From an uncultured Eubacteriales bacterium (GTDB taxonomy: Bacteria > Bacillota > Clostridia > Oscillospirales > UBA644): DNA of 64,000 bases. Under the pieces are notes generated by a model that saw only the letters and a list, made by a program, of their open reading frames with translations, was not told the origin of the DNA and ran no database searches. Made by a program: the position numbers and the translations under genes. Positions within the stretch are counted from its first letter, which is position 1; the number at the start of each line of letters is the position of its first letter. The DNA is taken from assembly GCA_934454405.1 (NCBI GenBank), contig CAKSFN010000007.1, forward strand, positions 65,867-129,866, read 5' to 3'. This document shows positions 7,573-16,568 of the stretch, one piece after another.

Positions 7573-10041
7573 ATGCCTAAGTGTCAATTCGTCGATCCCA
7601 ACGAAGCGAGAAAACCCGGCAAACTCTCTTTTAAGGACATCGACCTTAACCAGTACAACAAAACGATAGCCGAAGAAAAGAAGAATTTCTCGACCGAAGA
7701 TTTTATGCGTATCTATCACGATATGGCGGTTATCCGCGAGTTCGAGACCATGCTTTACTCGATAAAGACAAAGTCCGAATACAACGGTATCGAGTATTCC
7801 AACCCCGGCCCGGCACACCTTTCCATGGGTCAGGAAGCGTCTGCGGTAGGTCAGGCTTACCTGCTCGGCGTTGACGACTACATTTTCGGTTCTCACAGAA
7901 GCCACGGCGAAATCCTTGCAAAAGGTATGTCCGCCATCAACAAACTTTCCGACAGCGATCTTTACGACTACATGAAGAACTTCATGGGCGGCAGAATTTT
8001 GAAGATCGTTGAAAAGGATCAGAAATCCACCAAAGAACTTGCCATCGACTTCCTTGTTTACGGCGCTCTTGCGGAAATCTTTGCAAGAGAGACCGGCTTC
8101 CACAAGGGTCTCGGCGGTTCGATGCACACTTTCTTCCTCCCGTTCGGCATTTACCCGAACAACGCCATCGTAGGCGGCTCCGCAACCATTGCGGCAGGCG
8201 CGGCGCTCTTCAAGAAAGTCAATAAGAAGAACGGTATCTGCATCTCCAACATCGGCGACGGCTCCATGGGACGCGGTCCTGTTTGGGAAGCAATGATGTT
8301 CTCCTCCATGGACCAGTTCACCAAACTTTGGGACGAAGCATATCAGGGCGGACTTCCCGTTATCTTCAACTTCTTCAACAACTTCTACGGCATGGGCGGT
8401 CAGACCAGCGGCGAAACGATGCCCTGGGGAGGTCTGCTCGTAAGAGCCGGCGCGGGTATCAACCCCGACCAGATGCACGCAGAGCGTATCGACGGTTACA
8501 ATCCTCTTGCCGTTATCGACGCAATGAGAAGAAAGATCGCTCTTATCAAAGAGAACAAGGGGCCCGTACTTCTCGACACCGTTACTTACAGATACACCGG
8601 TCACTCTCCCTCCGACTCCGGTTCTTACAGAACTCCGGAAGAAGTCAAGGCTTGGGAAGAGCAGGATGTTCTTAAATGTTACAGCGACAAACTCGTTAAA
8701 GCGAAAGTCGCAAAGAAAGACGCGTTCTCCGCTATCGACGGCGAAGTTAAAGACCTTATCACCAAGATCACAAAGATGGCGGTTGATGAAAAGATCTCTC
8801 CGAGAATGGATCTCTTCACTGTTCCCGATCAGATCGAAAAGATCATGCTTTCCAACGAGCACGTTGAAAAGTTCGATGACAGAGAACCCGAAGTTCGTAT
8901 GGCTCTTGCCGATAACCCGCGTGTTCAGGCTATCGCAAGAAAAGAGCGTTTTGCATTTGACAAAGACGGCAAACCCGTTTCCAAAAACAAGGTATTCCAG
9001 GTTCGTGACGCTCTGTTTGAAGCAATCATAGACAGATTCTACAAAGACCCGACGCTCATCACTTACGGTGAAGACGTTCGTGACTGGGGCGGCGCTTACG
9101 CCGTATACAGAGGCCTTACCGAGGCTCTTCCGTATAACAGACTGTTCAACTCCCCGATTTCCGAGTCCGCTATCGTTGGTACCGCCGTTGGTTATGCAAT
9201 GGCAGGCGGCCGTGCGGTTATCGAGCTTATGTACTGCGACTTCGTAGGTTGCGCAGGCGACGAAATCTTTAACCAGCTCGCTAAATGGCAGTCCATGTCC
9301 GCAGGTCTTCTCAGAATGCCCGTTGTTCTCCGTGTTTCCGTCGGCTCCAAGTACGGCGCGCAGCACTCTCAGGACTGGACGGCGCTTATCGCGCATATTC
9401 CCGGCTTGAAGGCTGTATTCCCCGTAACTCCCTACGATGCAAGAGGCCTTATGGCTTCCGCGCTTGCGGGAACCGACCCCGTTGTATTCTTCGAGAGCCA
9501 GAGAGTTTACGACTTCGGCGAAAGATTCCACGAAGGCGGAGTTCCGACCGAATACTACGAAATTCCTCTCGGCGAGCCCGATATCAAGAGAAAGGGTACG
9601 GATATCACAATCCTTACCGTCGGCGCAACGCTCTACAAAGCGCTTGAAGCGGCAAACACACTTCAGGAGAAATACAACATCTCCGCAGAAGTTATCGACG
9701 CACGTTCCATCGTTCCGTTCAACTATGACCTCGTTATCGAGTCCGTTAAGAAGACCGGCAGAATCCTGCTTGCTTCCGACGCCGTTGAAAGAAACTCCGT
9801 TCTCAAAGATATGGCTTGCAACATTCAGTCGCTTGCTTTCGATTACCTTGACGCTCCCGTTACAGTTGTCGGCTCCAGAAACTGGATCACGCCCGCTCAC
9901 GAGCTTGAAACGCACTTCTTCCCGCAGGCTGATTGGATCATCGACGCTATCCATGAGCGCATTCTTCCGCTTCCCGGCTATACCGCGACCCACAACTTCA
10001 CGGATAACGAGATGCTCAGAAGATCCAAACTCGGTGTCTGA
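7573..10041 (+). CDS. fused alpha-beta E1 of a 2-oxo acid dehydrogenase complex
   Basis: Thiamine-diphosphate-dependent decarboxylase of 822 residues that fuses what are normally separate E1-alpha and E1-beta chains. The alpha half (about 1-440) has GGSMHTF and the thiamine motif starting GDGSMGRG (residue 228) and ending FNN at 268-270; this span is longer than usual through an insert around QFTKLWDEAYQGG. The beta half (about 480-822) has YGEDVRDWGG, the PISE motif with the catalytic glutamate, and a C-terminal transketolase domain. It is the last gene of the E2-E3-E1 set. Pyruvate, acetoin or a branched-chain or sugar-derived keto acid are all possible substrates. Confidence 0.9.
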   Translation: MPKCQFVDPNEARKPGKLSFKDIDLNQYNKTIAEEKKNFSTEDFMRIYHDMAVIREFETMLYSIKTKSEYNGIEYSNPGPAHLSMGQEASAVGQAYLLGVDDYIFGSHRSHGEILAKGMSAINKLSDSDLYDYMKNFMGGRILKIVEKDQKSTKELAIDFLVYGALAEIFARETGFHKGLGGSMHTFFLPFGIYPNNAIVGGSATIAAGAALFKKVNKKNGICISNIGDGSMGRGPVWEAMMFSSMDQFTKLWDEAYQGGLPVIFNFFNNFYGMGGQTSGETMPWGGLLVRAGAGINPDQMHAERIDGYNPLAVIDAMRRKIALIKENKGPVLLDTVTYRYTGHSPSDSGSYRTPEEVKAWEEQDVLKCYSDKLVKAKVAKKDAFSAIDGEVKDLITKITKMAVDEKISPRMDLFTVPDQIEKIMLSNEHVEKFDDREPEVRMALADNPRVQAIARKERFAFDKDGKPVSKNKVFQVRDALFEAIIDRFYKDPTLITYGEDVRDWGGAYAVYRGLTEALPYNRLFNSPISESAIVGTAVGYAMAGGRAVIELMYCDFVGCAGDEIFNQLAKWQSMSAGLLRMPVVLRVSVGSKYGAQHSQDWTALIAHIPGLKAVFPVTPYDARGLMASALAGTDPVVFFESQRVYDFGERFHEGGVPTEYYEIPLGEPDIKRKGTDITILTVGATLYKALEAANTLQEKYNISAEVIDARSIVPFNYDLVIESVKKTGRILLASDAVERNSVLKDMACNIQSLAFDYLDAPVTVVGSRNWITPAHELETHFFPQADWIIDAIHERILPLPGYTATHNFTDNEMLRRSKLGV

Positions 10042-10102
10042 TTCTGACAAAGAGTTGTATATCCGAAAAACCGCATAGGCTGACGGATCTCTATAAGTAA
10101 AC

Positions 10103-10143
10103 AATGCCCCGACAGAGCGTTTTGCTTTTGTCGGGGCATTTTG
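10103..10143 (+). terminator. terminator after E1
   Basis: A perfect 12-base inverted repeat, AATGCCCCGACA (10103-10114) with TGTCGGGGCATT (10129-10140), ends in TTTT. It lies about 60 bases after the E1 stop. Confidence 0.8.
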
Positions 10144-10195
10144 CGAAGCCTTTGTATTTTCAGCCTGCGGCTTCTGTAATGAATAATCGAATATC

Positions 10196-10224
10196 TTGAC
10201 AAAATCAGAATTTTTTGCTATATT
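10196..10224 (+). promoter_or_regulatory. promoter for zinc-ribbon membrane protein gene
   Basis: TTGACA at 10196-10201 and TATATT at 10219-10224 with a 17-base spacer, about 45 bases before the ATG at 10270. Confidence 0.75.
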
Positions 10225-10269
10225 ATACTTATGTAACATAGTATTTATGTTTTGGAAAAAGAGGATAAA

Positions 10270-10902
10270 ATGAAAAAAATCAAATGCGACTTTTGCGGAG
10301 CGGAAATTGCGGCGGAACAGGGGAACCCCGCGTTCTGCAAAAAGTGTAACTGCGATTACAGCGCCGAAGAAGTTGACAAGAAACTCAAAGAAACATCGGA
10401 AGACGAATTTATCAATCCTTCATACGTTGATAAGGAAACACAACGGCGCATCATGATAAACAATTTGGAAAAACGGAAAAATGCGCTGGAAAGAAACAGA
10501 AGAAAACGTTTTGTTGTGATGGGAACAGTCGTAAACTCCTTGTACGTTGTCGGGTTGATTGTCGTACTGATTATGTTGCTTGGTTTCCATTTTTTATTTT
10601 TGATTTTTGGTATCTTGGGCATCGGTTGGGCGTATGGAGGCGCTTTGAAAGAATATAGTAACATGGTTAGGACTATGGAGGAACGCCCCAATTACTCTGC
10701 ACGTCGTGATTCGGGAAAGTATTTCAGACCATCAAAAAATCTCGAATTCTACAATAAACAAATGTTATTGGCAGAGGATTATTCAAATTTTGAAAAAGAA
10801 AAATACTATATCCGTTGCTTATATTGCGAAACTAAACTTCCTATCACAAGTGAGACCCGCGCGGTCGTATGTCCGCATTGCAAAAAGTTAACGATTTTAT
10901 AG
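10270..10902 (+). CDS. zinc-ribbon membrane protein, function unknown
   Basis: About 210 residues, not recognised as a named family. It begins with a short zinc-ribbon (CDFCGAEI, then CKKCNC), followed by a charged helix, two closely spaced hydrophobic segments (roughly residues 85-130), a second cytoplasmic region, and a C-terminal ribbon with CLYCETKL and CPHCKK. The start is set at the ATG at 10270 because GAGGA stands five bases before it; a TTG 18 bases upstream is in frame but lacks such a site. It has its own promoter and a hairpin after the stop, so it is a single-gene transcript. Confidence 0.7.
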   Translation: MKKIKCDFCGAEIAAEQGNPAFCKKCNCDYSAEEVDKKLKETSEDEFINPSYVDKETQRRIMINNLEKRKNALERNRRKRFVVMGTVVNSLYVVGLIVVLIMLLGFHFLFLIFGILGIGWAYGGALKEYSNMVRTMEERPNYSARRDSGKYFRPSKNLEFYNKQMLLAEDYSNFEKEKYYIRCLYCETKLPITSETRAVVCPHCKKLTIL

Positions 10903-10917
10903 TTAAAAAGTAAAATA

Positions 10918-10941
10918 CGCGCCCGAGGTATCTCGGGCGCG
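10918..10941. terminator. bidirectional terminator hairpin
   Basis: CGCGCCCGAG (10918-10927) and CTCGGGCGCG (10932-10941) form a perfect 10-base stem with a GTAT loop. On the minus strand a T-rich tract (TATTTTACTTTTT) follows, so it fits best as the terminator of the LysR gene; it may also stop the plus-strand transcript. Confidence 0.8.
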
Positions 10942-10947
10942 ATTGTG

Positions 10948-11829
10948 TTATATGTTTTCCAAAATCATTTTTTTCAGTTCCTTGGCGGCGACGCTGAGGG
11001 GCTGTTCTTTTCGCTGAATCAGGCAAATCGAGCGGGTCGGAATTTGTTCTTTCAGGTCGATTATGCAGACGTTGTCCGTGGGGTGAATGAATTCTTCGGG
11101 AACGAAGCCTATGCCGAGGTCTGCTTCGACCATGGGCAATATTTGGTCTGCGGTGTAGGCTTCTATGTCGGGCAGATAGGTGACGCCGTTATCGGCAAAA
11201 AACTCGGAGTAAAATTCAAATGATTTGGTGTCTTTTCCGAGCGAGATTATAGGATAATTCGGCAGGGAAGAGAGCGAAACTTTTTTGTTTATAAGTGATT
11301 TGAAGTATTGGGAACAAATAGCGACTTCGCGTATGGTGCGAACGCCGATTTCAGTCAATGACGGTGCTTCGACGGTCGGCGTGGTGACAATTGCGATGTC
11401 CGCAATGCCGTCTTTGAGCGCGGTTATTGCCTGCGGCGTTGAGTGATTGCTGATACGGATTCTGACGCCTGGATATTTAAGACGGAACTTTTTAAGAACA
11501 GGAAGCAGCAGACAACGGAGCGCCACTTCGCTTGCTGCGACAAATACGGTTCCGTTTTGCAGATTTTTGCTTTCCGTAACTTCGGCTTCGCCCGCCTCGA
11601 TGTGGTCAAATGCAATTTTGATGTGTTCAAAAAGTTTTTCGCCTTCGGGCGTCAGTTTCATACCTCTGTTTGTGCGGGAGAAAAGGGGACAGCCGAGTGC
11701 GCTTTCGAGGTTTTTGATGGTTCGCGTCAGGTTTGGCTGATTGTTCATCAGTTGCTTTGAGGCTTGCGAAAGGCTGCCGTACTTCGCGACAAAGTAAAAA
11801 ACACGGTAATAATCATAGTTTATATACAT
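10948..11829 (-). CDS. LysR-family transcriptional regulator
   Basis: About 293 residues: an N-terminal winged helix-turn-helix (YYRVFYFVAKYGSLSQASKQ, then LTRTIKNLESALG) followed by a periplasmic-binding-protein-like effector domain (LPVLKKFRLKYPGVRI onward). The start is the ATG at 11829, preceded by AGAGGCG seven bases upstream; an in-frame start nine codons earlier lacks a good site. It diverges from the small membrane gene at 11980 and its DUF1275 neighbour, so control of that pair is a natural guess. The inducer is unknown. Confidence 0.9.
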   Translation of the reverse strand: MYINYDYYRVFYFVAKYGSLSQASKQLMNNQPNLTRTIKNLESALGCPLFSRTNRGMKLTPEGEKLFEHIKIAFDHIEAGEAEVTESKNLQNGTVFVAASEVALRCLLLPVLKKFRLKYPGVRIRISNHSTPQAITALKDGIADIAIVTTPTVEAPSLTEIGVRTIREVAICSQYFKSLINKKVSLSSLPNYPIISLGKDTKSFEFYSEFFADNGVTYLPDIEAYTADQILPMVEADLGIGFVPEEFIHPTDNVCIIDLKEQIPTRSICLIQRKEQPLSVAAKELKKMILENI

Positions 11830-11886
11830 ACAAAACGCCTCTTTTGGGTATATCAAAAATGAATTTCAGATATATAAATTAAAGAT

Positions 11887-11915
11887 TTTACATATATCGA
11901 CTTTTGTATTATAAT
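11887..11915 (+). promoter_or_regulatory. promoter of the small membrane gene / DUF1275 pair
   Basis: TTTACA at 11887-11892, a 17-base spacer, and TATAAT at 11910-11915. The predicted transcript start, near 11922, would leave the GTG at 11923 leaderless, which favours the ATG at 11980 as the true start of the next gene. It lies between divergent genes, where LysR proteins usually bind. Confidence 0.75.
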
Positions 11916-11979
11916 ATATCAGGTGAAAAAAGTCAAGCGACTTTTTCGAAAACTTATATTTGAAAGCAAGGTCTTTTTA

Positions 11980-12240
11980 ATGGCAACGGTATTCAATATT
12001 ATAATGGCGGTCATGGTGGACATTGCAACGGCTGTTCTTGTTCTGAAACTTGCAACGGACGCAATCGCAAGAAACGGTTGGACGCGATTTGCATCCGCTA
12101 CCATGGCGCTCGGTTTTGTTTGCGCCTGTGTCGGAGAATTTTTGGCTGGAATAAATGTTGCGCTGCTGATCTTGTCATTTCTCGGCTTTATGCTTTCTTA
12201 TACTGCGTTTGTATTTTCTTTTCCGAGGCGAAGTGCATGA
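11980..12240 (+). CDS. small membrane protein, function unknown
   Basis: 86 residues with about three hydrophobic segments: MATVFNIIMAVMVDIATAV, a middle segment around ATMALGFVCACVGEF, and INVALLILSFLGFMLSYTAF. I do not recognise a family. The start at 11980 has AAGG eight bases upstream and sits downstream of the predicted transcript start; a GTG at 11923 would add 19 Lys/Arg-rich residues. The stop overlaps the start of the DUF1275 gene as ATGA, so the two are translated together. Confidence 0.6.
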   Translation: MATVFNIIMAVMVDIATAVLVLKLATDAIARNGWTRFASATMALGFVCACVGEFLAGINVALLILSFLGFMLSYTAFVFSFPRRSA

Positions 12241-12923
12241 GACAAAAGACCGTAACGGGGCAGATGTCCGATTCGTTTCGGGCGGCGGTTTTTATAGTTC
12301 TTTCCGGCGGTTTTCAGGACGCATACACATACTGTTGCCGAGATGAAGTTTTTGCGAACGCGCAGACGGGCAATGTGGTGTTGTTGAGTTCGTCGCTGTT
12401 TCTCGGAGAGTGGAGCGAGGTTTGGAAATACTTTGTTCCCGTTGTTTCTTTCCTTATCGGAACGGCGGTTGCGGAGTTGATTCACGGGCGGCTTAAAAAC
12501 TGTGAAAAAATTCATTGGCGGCAGATAATTCTTCTTTGCGAGATAATCTTGCTTTTCATAGTTGGGTTTCTCGACCACAGGCTTGACGCGGTTGCAAATG
12601 CTCTTGTTTCGTTTGTCTGTGCGTTGCAGGTTCAGACATTTCATAAGGTGCGCGGACACGCTTACGCAAGTACGATGTGCATAGGTAATCTGCGGAGCGG
12701 AACGGAAGCTCTGTGTGCTTATTTCCGTTCAAGTGATAAAAAAATTCTTGAAAAGGCGTTTACATACTTCGGAGTCATCTTGATTTTTGCCGTGGGCGCA
12801 GGAATAGGAACGTTTTTGACAAGAGAAATAGGTGTGCGTTCCGTGTGGATATGCTGCGCGTCTCTTTTTATCAGTTTTTTGATGATGTTTGTCAAGGAAG
12901 AAAAGACGGAAAGAGCGAATTAA
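12237..12923 (+). CDS. DUF1275 (YoaK-type) membrane protein
   Basis: 228 residues. The opening FIVLSGGFQDAYTY and the ANAQTGNVVLLSSSLF motif are characteristic of the DUF1275/YoaK family of six-helix membrane proteins of unknown function. I set the start at the ATG at 12237, overlapping the upstream stop as ATGA; a longer in-frame extension would run back through the previous gene. Next to a divergent LysR regulator, which may control the pair. A transport-like role is often guessed for this family but is not shown here. Confidence 0.82.
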   Translation: MRQKTVTGQMSDSFRAAVFIVLSGGFQDAYTYCCRDEVFANAQTGNVVLLSSSLFLGEWSEVWKYFVPVVSFLIGTAVAELIHGRLKNCEKIHWRQIILLCEIILLFIVGFLDHRLDAVANALVSFVCALQVQTFHKVRGHAYASTMCIGNLRSGTEALCAYFRSSDKKILEKAFTYFGVILIFAVGAGIGTFLTREIGVRSVWICCASLFISFLMMFVKEEKTERAN

Positions 12924-13017
12924 AGCTTTTGCGAACAGTAATTATTTGTGTATTAACGGTCTGTTTTATCGGCTGATGTCAGATTTGAAATAAATCTGTT
13001 ATTTTTGGGCAAAAGAC

Positions 13018-13046
13018 TTGTTTTTTTACGATTTCTCTGATATAAT
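13018..13046 (+). promoter_or_regulatory. promoter of the putative glycosidase gene
   Basis: TTGTTT (13018-13023), a 17-base spacer and TATAAT (13041-13046), about 75 bases before the ATG at 13121, which has the ribosome binding site GAGGAGG. Confidence 0.6.
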
Positions 13047-13120
13047 ATGCTAAACAGCGTGCGGAATGAGATAGTTCCGAATGAAGAGCGCGCAAAACGC
13101 TTTCCGAGGAGGAAGAAAAA

Positions 13121-14332
13121 ATGAAAAAGCAGATAGATATCGGCTCGATGTACGGAATCCGTGAGGAGTATTTGGCAAAGGGACTTATCAACGAGATTCC
13201 CGAGGTTGATTATAAAAACTATATTGCTCACGGACAGAATTTGATGTTTTTGACCGTTGTTTGGGGCGATCCCACTTGGGAAAAGATATTCAAAGACGCA
13301 TTGGCAACGTGCGAAAAGTACAATATCAGAGTTATTATTCACGACAATGTGATGAATGACAAGGGCGAAAAACTGACGGAAGAGGACGTGAAAAAATACA
13401 CCTCTTATTATAAAGACAGCCCCGTGTGGGTAGGCAATGGGTTTGACGATGAGCCGTCCCCGAATGACTATCCGAGAATCCAACACGTTCTTGAAACGTA
13501 TCTGAAAGTTTATCCGGGCAAAGATACTTATGTAAACCTGCTTCCGATGTATGCGGCGGCATTTGTTTTCGGCGAACTTGATTTTGAGAAATATCTCGAA
13601 GATTTCGCAAAGACGGTTACCGCCGCCGATTACATCTGCACGGACGTTTATCCGCTTTTGCAGGATAACGGCAAGAAGTTTACATACGACGAATATTTGA
13701 GAAGCCTTGACATTCAGGCGCAACTTTGCCGTAAGTACAACAAGGATTTCAGAATTTACATTCAGTCGATGGAATTCGGGCCGAACAGATGCCCCGATAC
13801 GGCGGATTTCCGTTTCCAGAGCTGGGTCGCTCTTTCGTTCGGATGCAATACGATACTGCATTTCTGTTATGACATAACCGGCGGCGCATATACGCAGGAA
13901 CCCGATAAGAAGAGACAAAAACTTCCGAACTGGTCTGCGGGCAGAACCGTGAATATGGAGATTGCGGCGGTTTCGGACGTTTATATGCAGTATAAAAATA
14001 TCGGCGCGTTTACATATAAGACCCGCCGTTCGCCCGACTATGCCGATTTTGATAATGAGTATGAGGATTTTTCGACAATCGTTGATATAAAATCCAATCA
14101 GACCGTGCTTATCGGCTGCTTCGACAAGAATGAGGGCGAAGGTCACGCGTTCACGCTTGTCAATATGGCGGAACTCGGCGACGGCAAAATTGCGGATGTT
14201 GAGTTTGAACTTGACGGCGCGAATAAGGTTACCGCTTATATCAAGGGGCTTCCCGTTGAGTTGAAGCCTGTTGACGGAAAATACTTCACGGCGCTTGATT
14301 GCGGCGAAGGTATTTTTGTGACCGTTGAATAA
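13121..14332 (+). CDS. putative TIM-barrel glycoside hydrolase-like protein
   Basis: 403 residues, cytoplasmic (no signal peptide). The alternating strand/helix pattern over residues 1-330 suggests a TIM barrel like the GH5/GH42-type clans, with a C-terminal beta domain (ADVEFELDGANKVTAYIKG). Candidate acidic residues sit in GFDDEPSPNDYP (about residue 110) and YICTDVYPLL, and FGPNRCPD may line the site. I cannot assign a family or substrate. It has its own promoter, and a hairpin follows the stop. A non-catalytic barrel is possible. Confidence 0.55.
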   Translation: MKKQIDIGSMYGIREEYLAKGLINEIPEVDYKNYIAHGQNLMFLTVVWGDPTWEKIFKDALATCEKYNIRVIIHDNVMNDKGEKLTEEDVKKYTSYYKDSPVWVGNGFDDEPSPNDYPRIQHVLETYLKVYPGKDTYVNLLPMYAAAFVFGELDFEKYLEDFAKTVTAADYICTDVYPLLQDNGKKFTYDEYLRSLDIQAQLCRKYNKDFRIYIQSMEFGPNRCPDTADFRFQSWVALSFGCNTILHFCYDITGGAYTQEPDKKRQKLPNWSAGRTVNMEIAAVSDVYMQYKNIGAFTYKTRRSPDYADFDNEYEDFSTIVDIKSNQTVLIGCFDKNEGEGHAFTLVNMAELGDGKIADVEFELDGANKVTAYIKGLPVELKPVDGKYFTALDCGEGIFVTVE

Positions 14333-14341
14333 AAATAATTG

Positions 14342-14371
14342 TTTCAGATTGCGGTTTGCCGCAATCTGAAA
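14342..14371 (+). terminator. hairpin between glycosidase-like gene and tatD
   Basis: A perfect 13-base stem, TTTCAGATTGCGG (14342-14354) with CCGCAATCTGAAA (14359-14371), loop TTTG. No T-run follows on the plus strand, so it may be an attenuator or RNA-stability element rather than a full terminator. It lies just before the tatD ribosome binding site. Confidence 0.6.
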
Positions 14372-14389
14372 TGCCGTAAGAGGTTAATA

Positions 14390-15154
14390 ATGCTTTTTGA
14401 TTCTCATGCACATCTGAACGACGCGAGATTTGACATTGACCGCAGATACGTTTTGGGCGCGCTCGAAAAAAACGGCGTGGGCGCGGTTATCTGCGCCGGT
14501 TACGATACGGAGAGTTCGGAGTTTGCTTTGAAGATAGCAAACGAATATAAAAACGTATATGCCGTTTGCGGGCTTCACCCCGATGCTGCCGACAGCTTTT
14601 GCGAGGCGGATATTGTCAGGCTTTGCGTTATGCTCGAAAACGAAAAATGCGTTGGGCTCGGGGAGATCGGGCTTGATTATTATTACGAAACGCCGTCCCG
14701 CGAGAAGCAGCTGATTCTTTTTGAAAAGCAGCTGAGAATTGCAAAAGAATTGAACCGAAAAGTGATAATTCATAACAGAGATGCGCATGATGACTGTTTG
14801 AGGCTTGTAAAAAAGTTCGGGGTTACGGGAGTTTTTCACTGTTTCAGCGGCTCGGCGGAAATGGCAAAAGAGGTTGTAAAGCTCGGCTTTTATGTTTCGT
14901 TCTCGGGTGTGTTGACTTTCAAAAATGCGCGTAAGGCGGTTGAGGCGGCACAGGTCGTTCCTCTTGACAGGATTTTGGTAGAAACGGACTGTCCGTATTT
15001 GGCGCCCGTGCCGTTCAGAGGCAGACGAAACGAGCCTCGTTTTGTGGTTAAAGTTGCCGAGAAAATTGCAGAGATTAAAGGCATATCGGAAACTGAGGCG
15101 GAAAAAATAACGTTTGAAAACGCTTGCAGATTATACGGTTTAGAGGGGATATAA
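14390..15154 (+). CDS. tatD: TatD-family metal-dependent hydrolase
   Basis: 254-residue TIM-barrel metallohydrolase; the family has nuclease activity. Landmarks: the metal-binding DSHAHLND at the N-terminus, GLHPD, GEIGLDYYYE, VIIHNRDAH, GVFHCFSGS and VETDCPYLAPVP. The start is the ATG at 14390 with AAGAGG upstream; the sequence MLFDSHAHL is the classical TatD N-terminus. Its stop is one base before the first V-ATPase gene, whose ribosome binding site lies inside the tatD end, so tatD probably heads that transcript. Confidence 0.93.
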   Translation: MLFDSHAHLNDARFDIDRRYVLGALEKNGVGAVICAGYDTESSEFALKIANEYKNVYAVCGLHPDAADSFCEADIVRLCVMLENEKCVGLGEIGLDYYYETPSREKQLILFEKQLRIAKELNRKVIIHNRDAHDDCLRLVKKFGVTGVFHCFSGSAEMAKEVVKLGFYVSFSGVLTFKNARKAVEAAQVVPLDRILVETDCPYLAPVPFRGRRNEPRFVVKVAEKIAEIKGISETEAEKITFENACRLYGLEGI

Positions 15155-15155
15155 A

Positions 15156-15482
15156 ATGCCTGATATTCTTAATAAAATAGTTGAGTGCGACAATCTTGCA
15201 AAAGAGATTGAGGTTGCGGCAAAGCAACAGCAGCAGCACGACCTTGATGAAATGCAAAGCGGGATACGCGAGATGAGAAAAACGGAGCTTGCGAAAGCAT
15301 ACGGGGAGATTGCGACATCTACCGATATCACAAAAAAGGCTTTCAAGGTCGCATCCTCCGACATTGACGGAAGGTTCGAAAAAAAAGCCGAAACTCTTGA
15401 TAAAACGTATCGTGAGAACAAGGACAGATGGCTGAACGAGATGTTTGACCGGGTTGTCGGGCTTGCGGAAGACGGAAATTGA
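15156..15482 (+). CDS. V/A-type ATPase peripheral-stalk subunit (G/H type)
   Basis: 108 residues, almost wholly helical and charged with Ala/Lys/Glu heptads, no membrane segment: the expected form of the G/H peripheral-stalk subunit that pairs with subunit E. Position as first gene of a V/A-ATPase operon supports this. The ribosome binding site is GAGGGGAT, overlapping the tatD stop. It has little family-specific signature, so assignment leans on context and coiled-coil character. Confidence 0.75.
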   Translation: MPDILNKIVECDNLAKEIEVAAKQQQQHDLDEMQSGIREMRKTELAKAYGEIATSTDITKKAFKVASSDIDGRFEKKAETLDKTYRENKDRWLNEMFDRVVGLAEDGN

Positions 15483-15483
15483 T

Positions 15484-16551
15484 ATGTCGATTGGAACGCT
15501 GATTAAATACGGAGCGGTTACTGCAAAAGCGCGCGCGATGTTCGGCAACAGGCTGAAAGAGGAAGATTACAGAGCGCTTTCCGCCGCAAAAACGCTTGCA
15601 GAGGTCAATTCGTACATCAAATACAAAACCGTTTACGGTTCGCTTCTCGAAAACGAGGACGAAAAGGAACTGCACCGCGAAAGACTTGAAAAATTGCTTC
15701 GAACGCAACTTGACGAAGATTATAAAAGACTTTCAAGTTTTATTTCCGGAGAAAAGAAAAAGTCTCTCGACACATACAGAATGCAGAGAGAGGTCAATTT
15801 TATTCTGACGGTTTTGAGAGGACTTCGTAACGGAACTGCGGAGCGTCGAACCGAATTTATCGGCACTGTTCTTTCGGACGGCGGAGAAAAACTCAAAAAA
15901 GAGATCGTAGAATTGCTTTCCGCAAATACGACGGACGAGTTTTTTGTATTGCTTGAAAAGACTTCCTATGCGGGAGCCGTAGATGCGGAGGATATCGAAA
16001 AACTTGATTATGCAACGATCGAAACGCTCCTGACAGGCAAGTTTTATTCCTCGATGTTTTCGGTTATGGCGAAAGAGCTGTCCGCAACGGATCTGCGCGT
16101 TATAAAAAGTCAGTTGGGAACGCAGATGGATATTAAGAATATCTGCAGAATAGTCAGACTTCGGAAGTCTTTCCCGACAGACAGCATCGAAAAGTATATG
16201 CTTCCGTACGGAAAAAGACTGAACGCGGACAAACTGAAACGGTTGTATTCCGCGCAGGATTTCGGAAAAACGCTTTCCGAGATATGTCCGTATTATACAA
16301 GATATGTCGGAACGGACGAAACAAAGATTCCGAACGAATATGAAATATCGTATTCGCTGAACAGAGTTATTCTTATGTCGGGTCAGCCGTCGGTCGCCGT
16401 GCCGATAGCATATCTGACTTTGAAAGATATTGAGATACGAAATCTTATCCATATAGCCGAGGGCGTGCGGTACGGGCTTTCACAGGAGCGAATAACGGCA
16501 AGCCTGTGCGGTCTTCGGAACAACCGGTCGGAACAGCGACCGAGTGATTAA
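15484..16551 (+). CDS. ntpC: V/A-type ATPase subunit C
   Basis: 355 residues, helical, of the AC39/subunit C (d-like) family that links the central stalk to the membrane ring. Opening SIGTLIKYGAVTAKARAMFGNRL and repeated motifs such as LKDIEIRNLIHIAEGVRYGL near the C-terminus are typical. The start is the ATG at 15484, right after the upstream stop. Part of the nine-gene operon. Confidence 0.88.
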   Translation: MSIGTLIKYGAVTAKARAMFGNRLKEEDYRALSAAKTLAEVNSYIKYKTVYGSLLENEDEKELHRERLEKLLRTQLDEDYKRLSSFISGEKKKSLDTYRMQREVNFILTVLRGLRNGTAERRTEFIGTVLSDGGEKLKKEIVELLSANTTDEFFVLLEKTSYAGAVDAEDIEKLDYATIETLLTGKFYSSMFSVMAKELSATDLRVIKSQLGTQMDIKNICRIVRLRKSFPTDSIEKYMLPYGKRLNADKLKRLYSAQDFGKTLSEICPYYTRYVGTDETKIPNEYEISYSLNRVILMSGQPSVAVPIAYLTLKDIEIRNLIHIAEGVRYGLSQERITASLCGLRNNRSEQRPSD

Positions 16552-16568
16552 AAGGACGGTGTGAATTT

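Noticed and set aside
7564..10239. 891-codon open frame on the minus strand across E1
   Set aside because: Exact antisense shadow of the strongly supported fused E1; the frame is open because of biased codon use and has no ribosome binding site or family motif.
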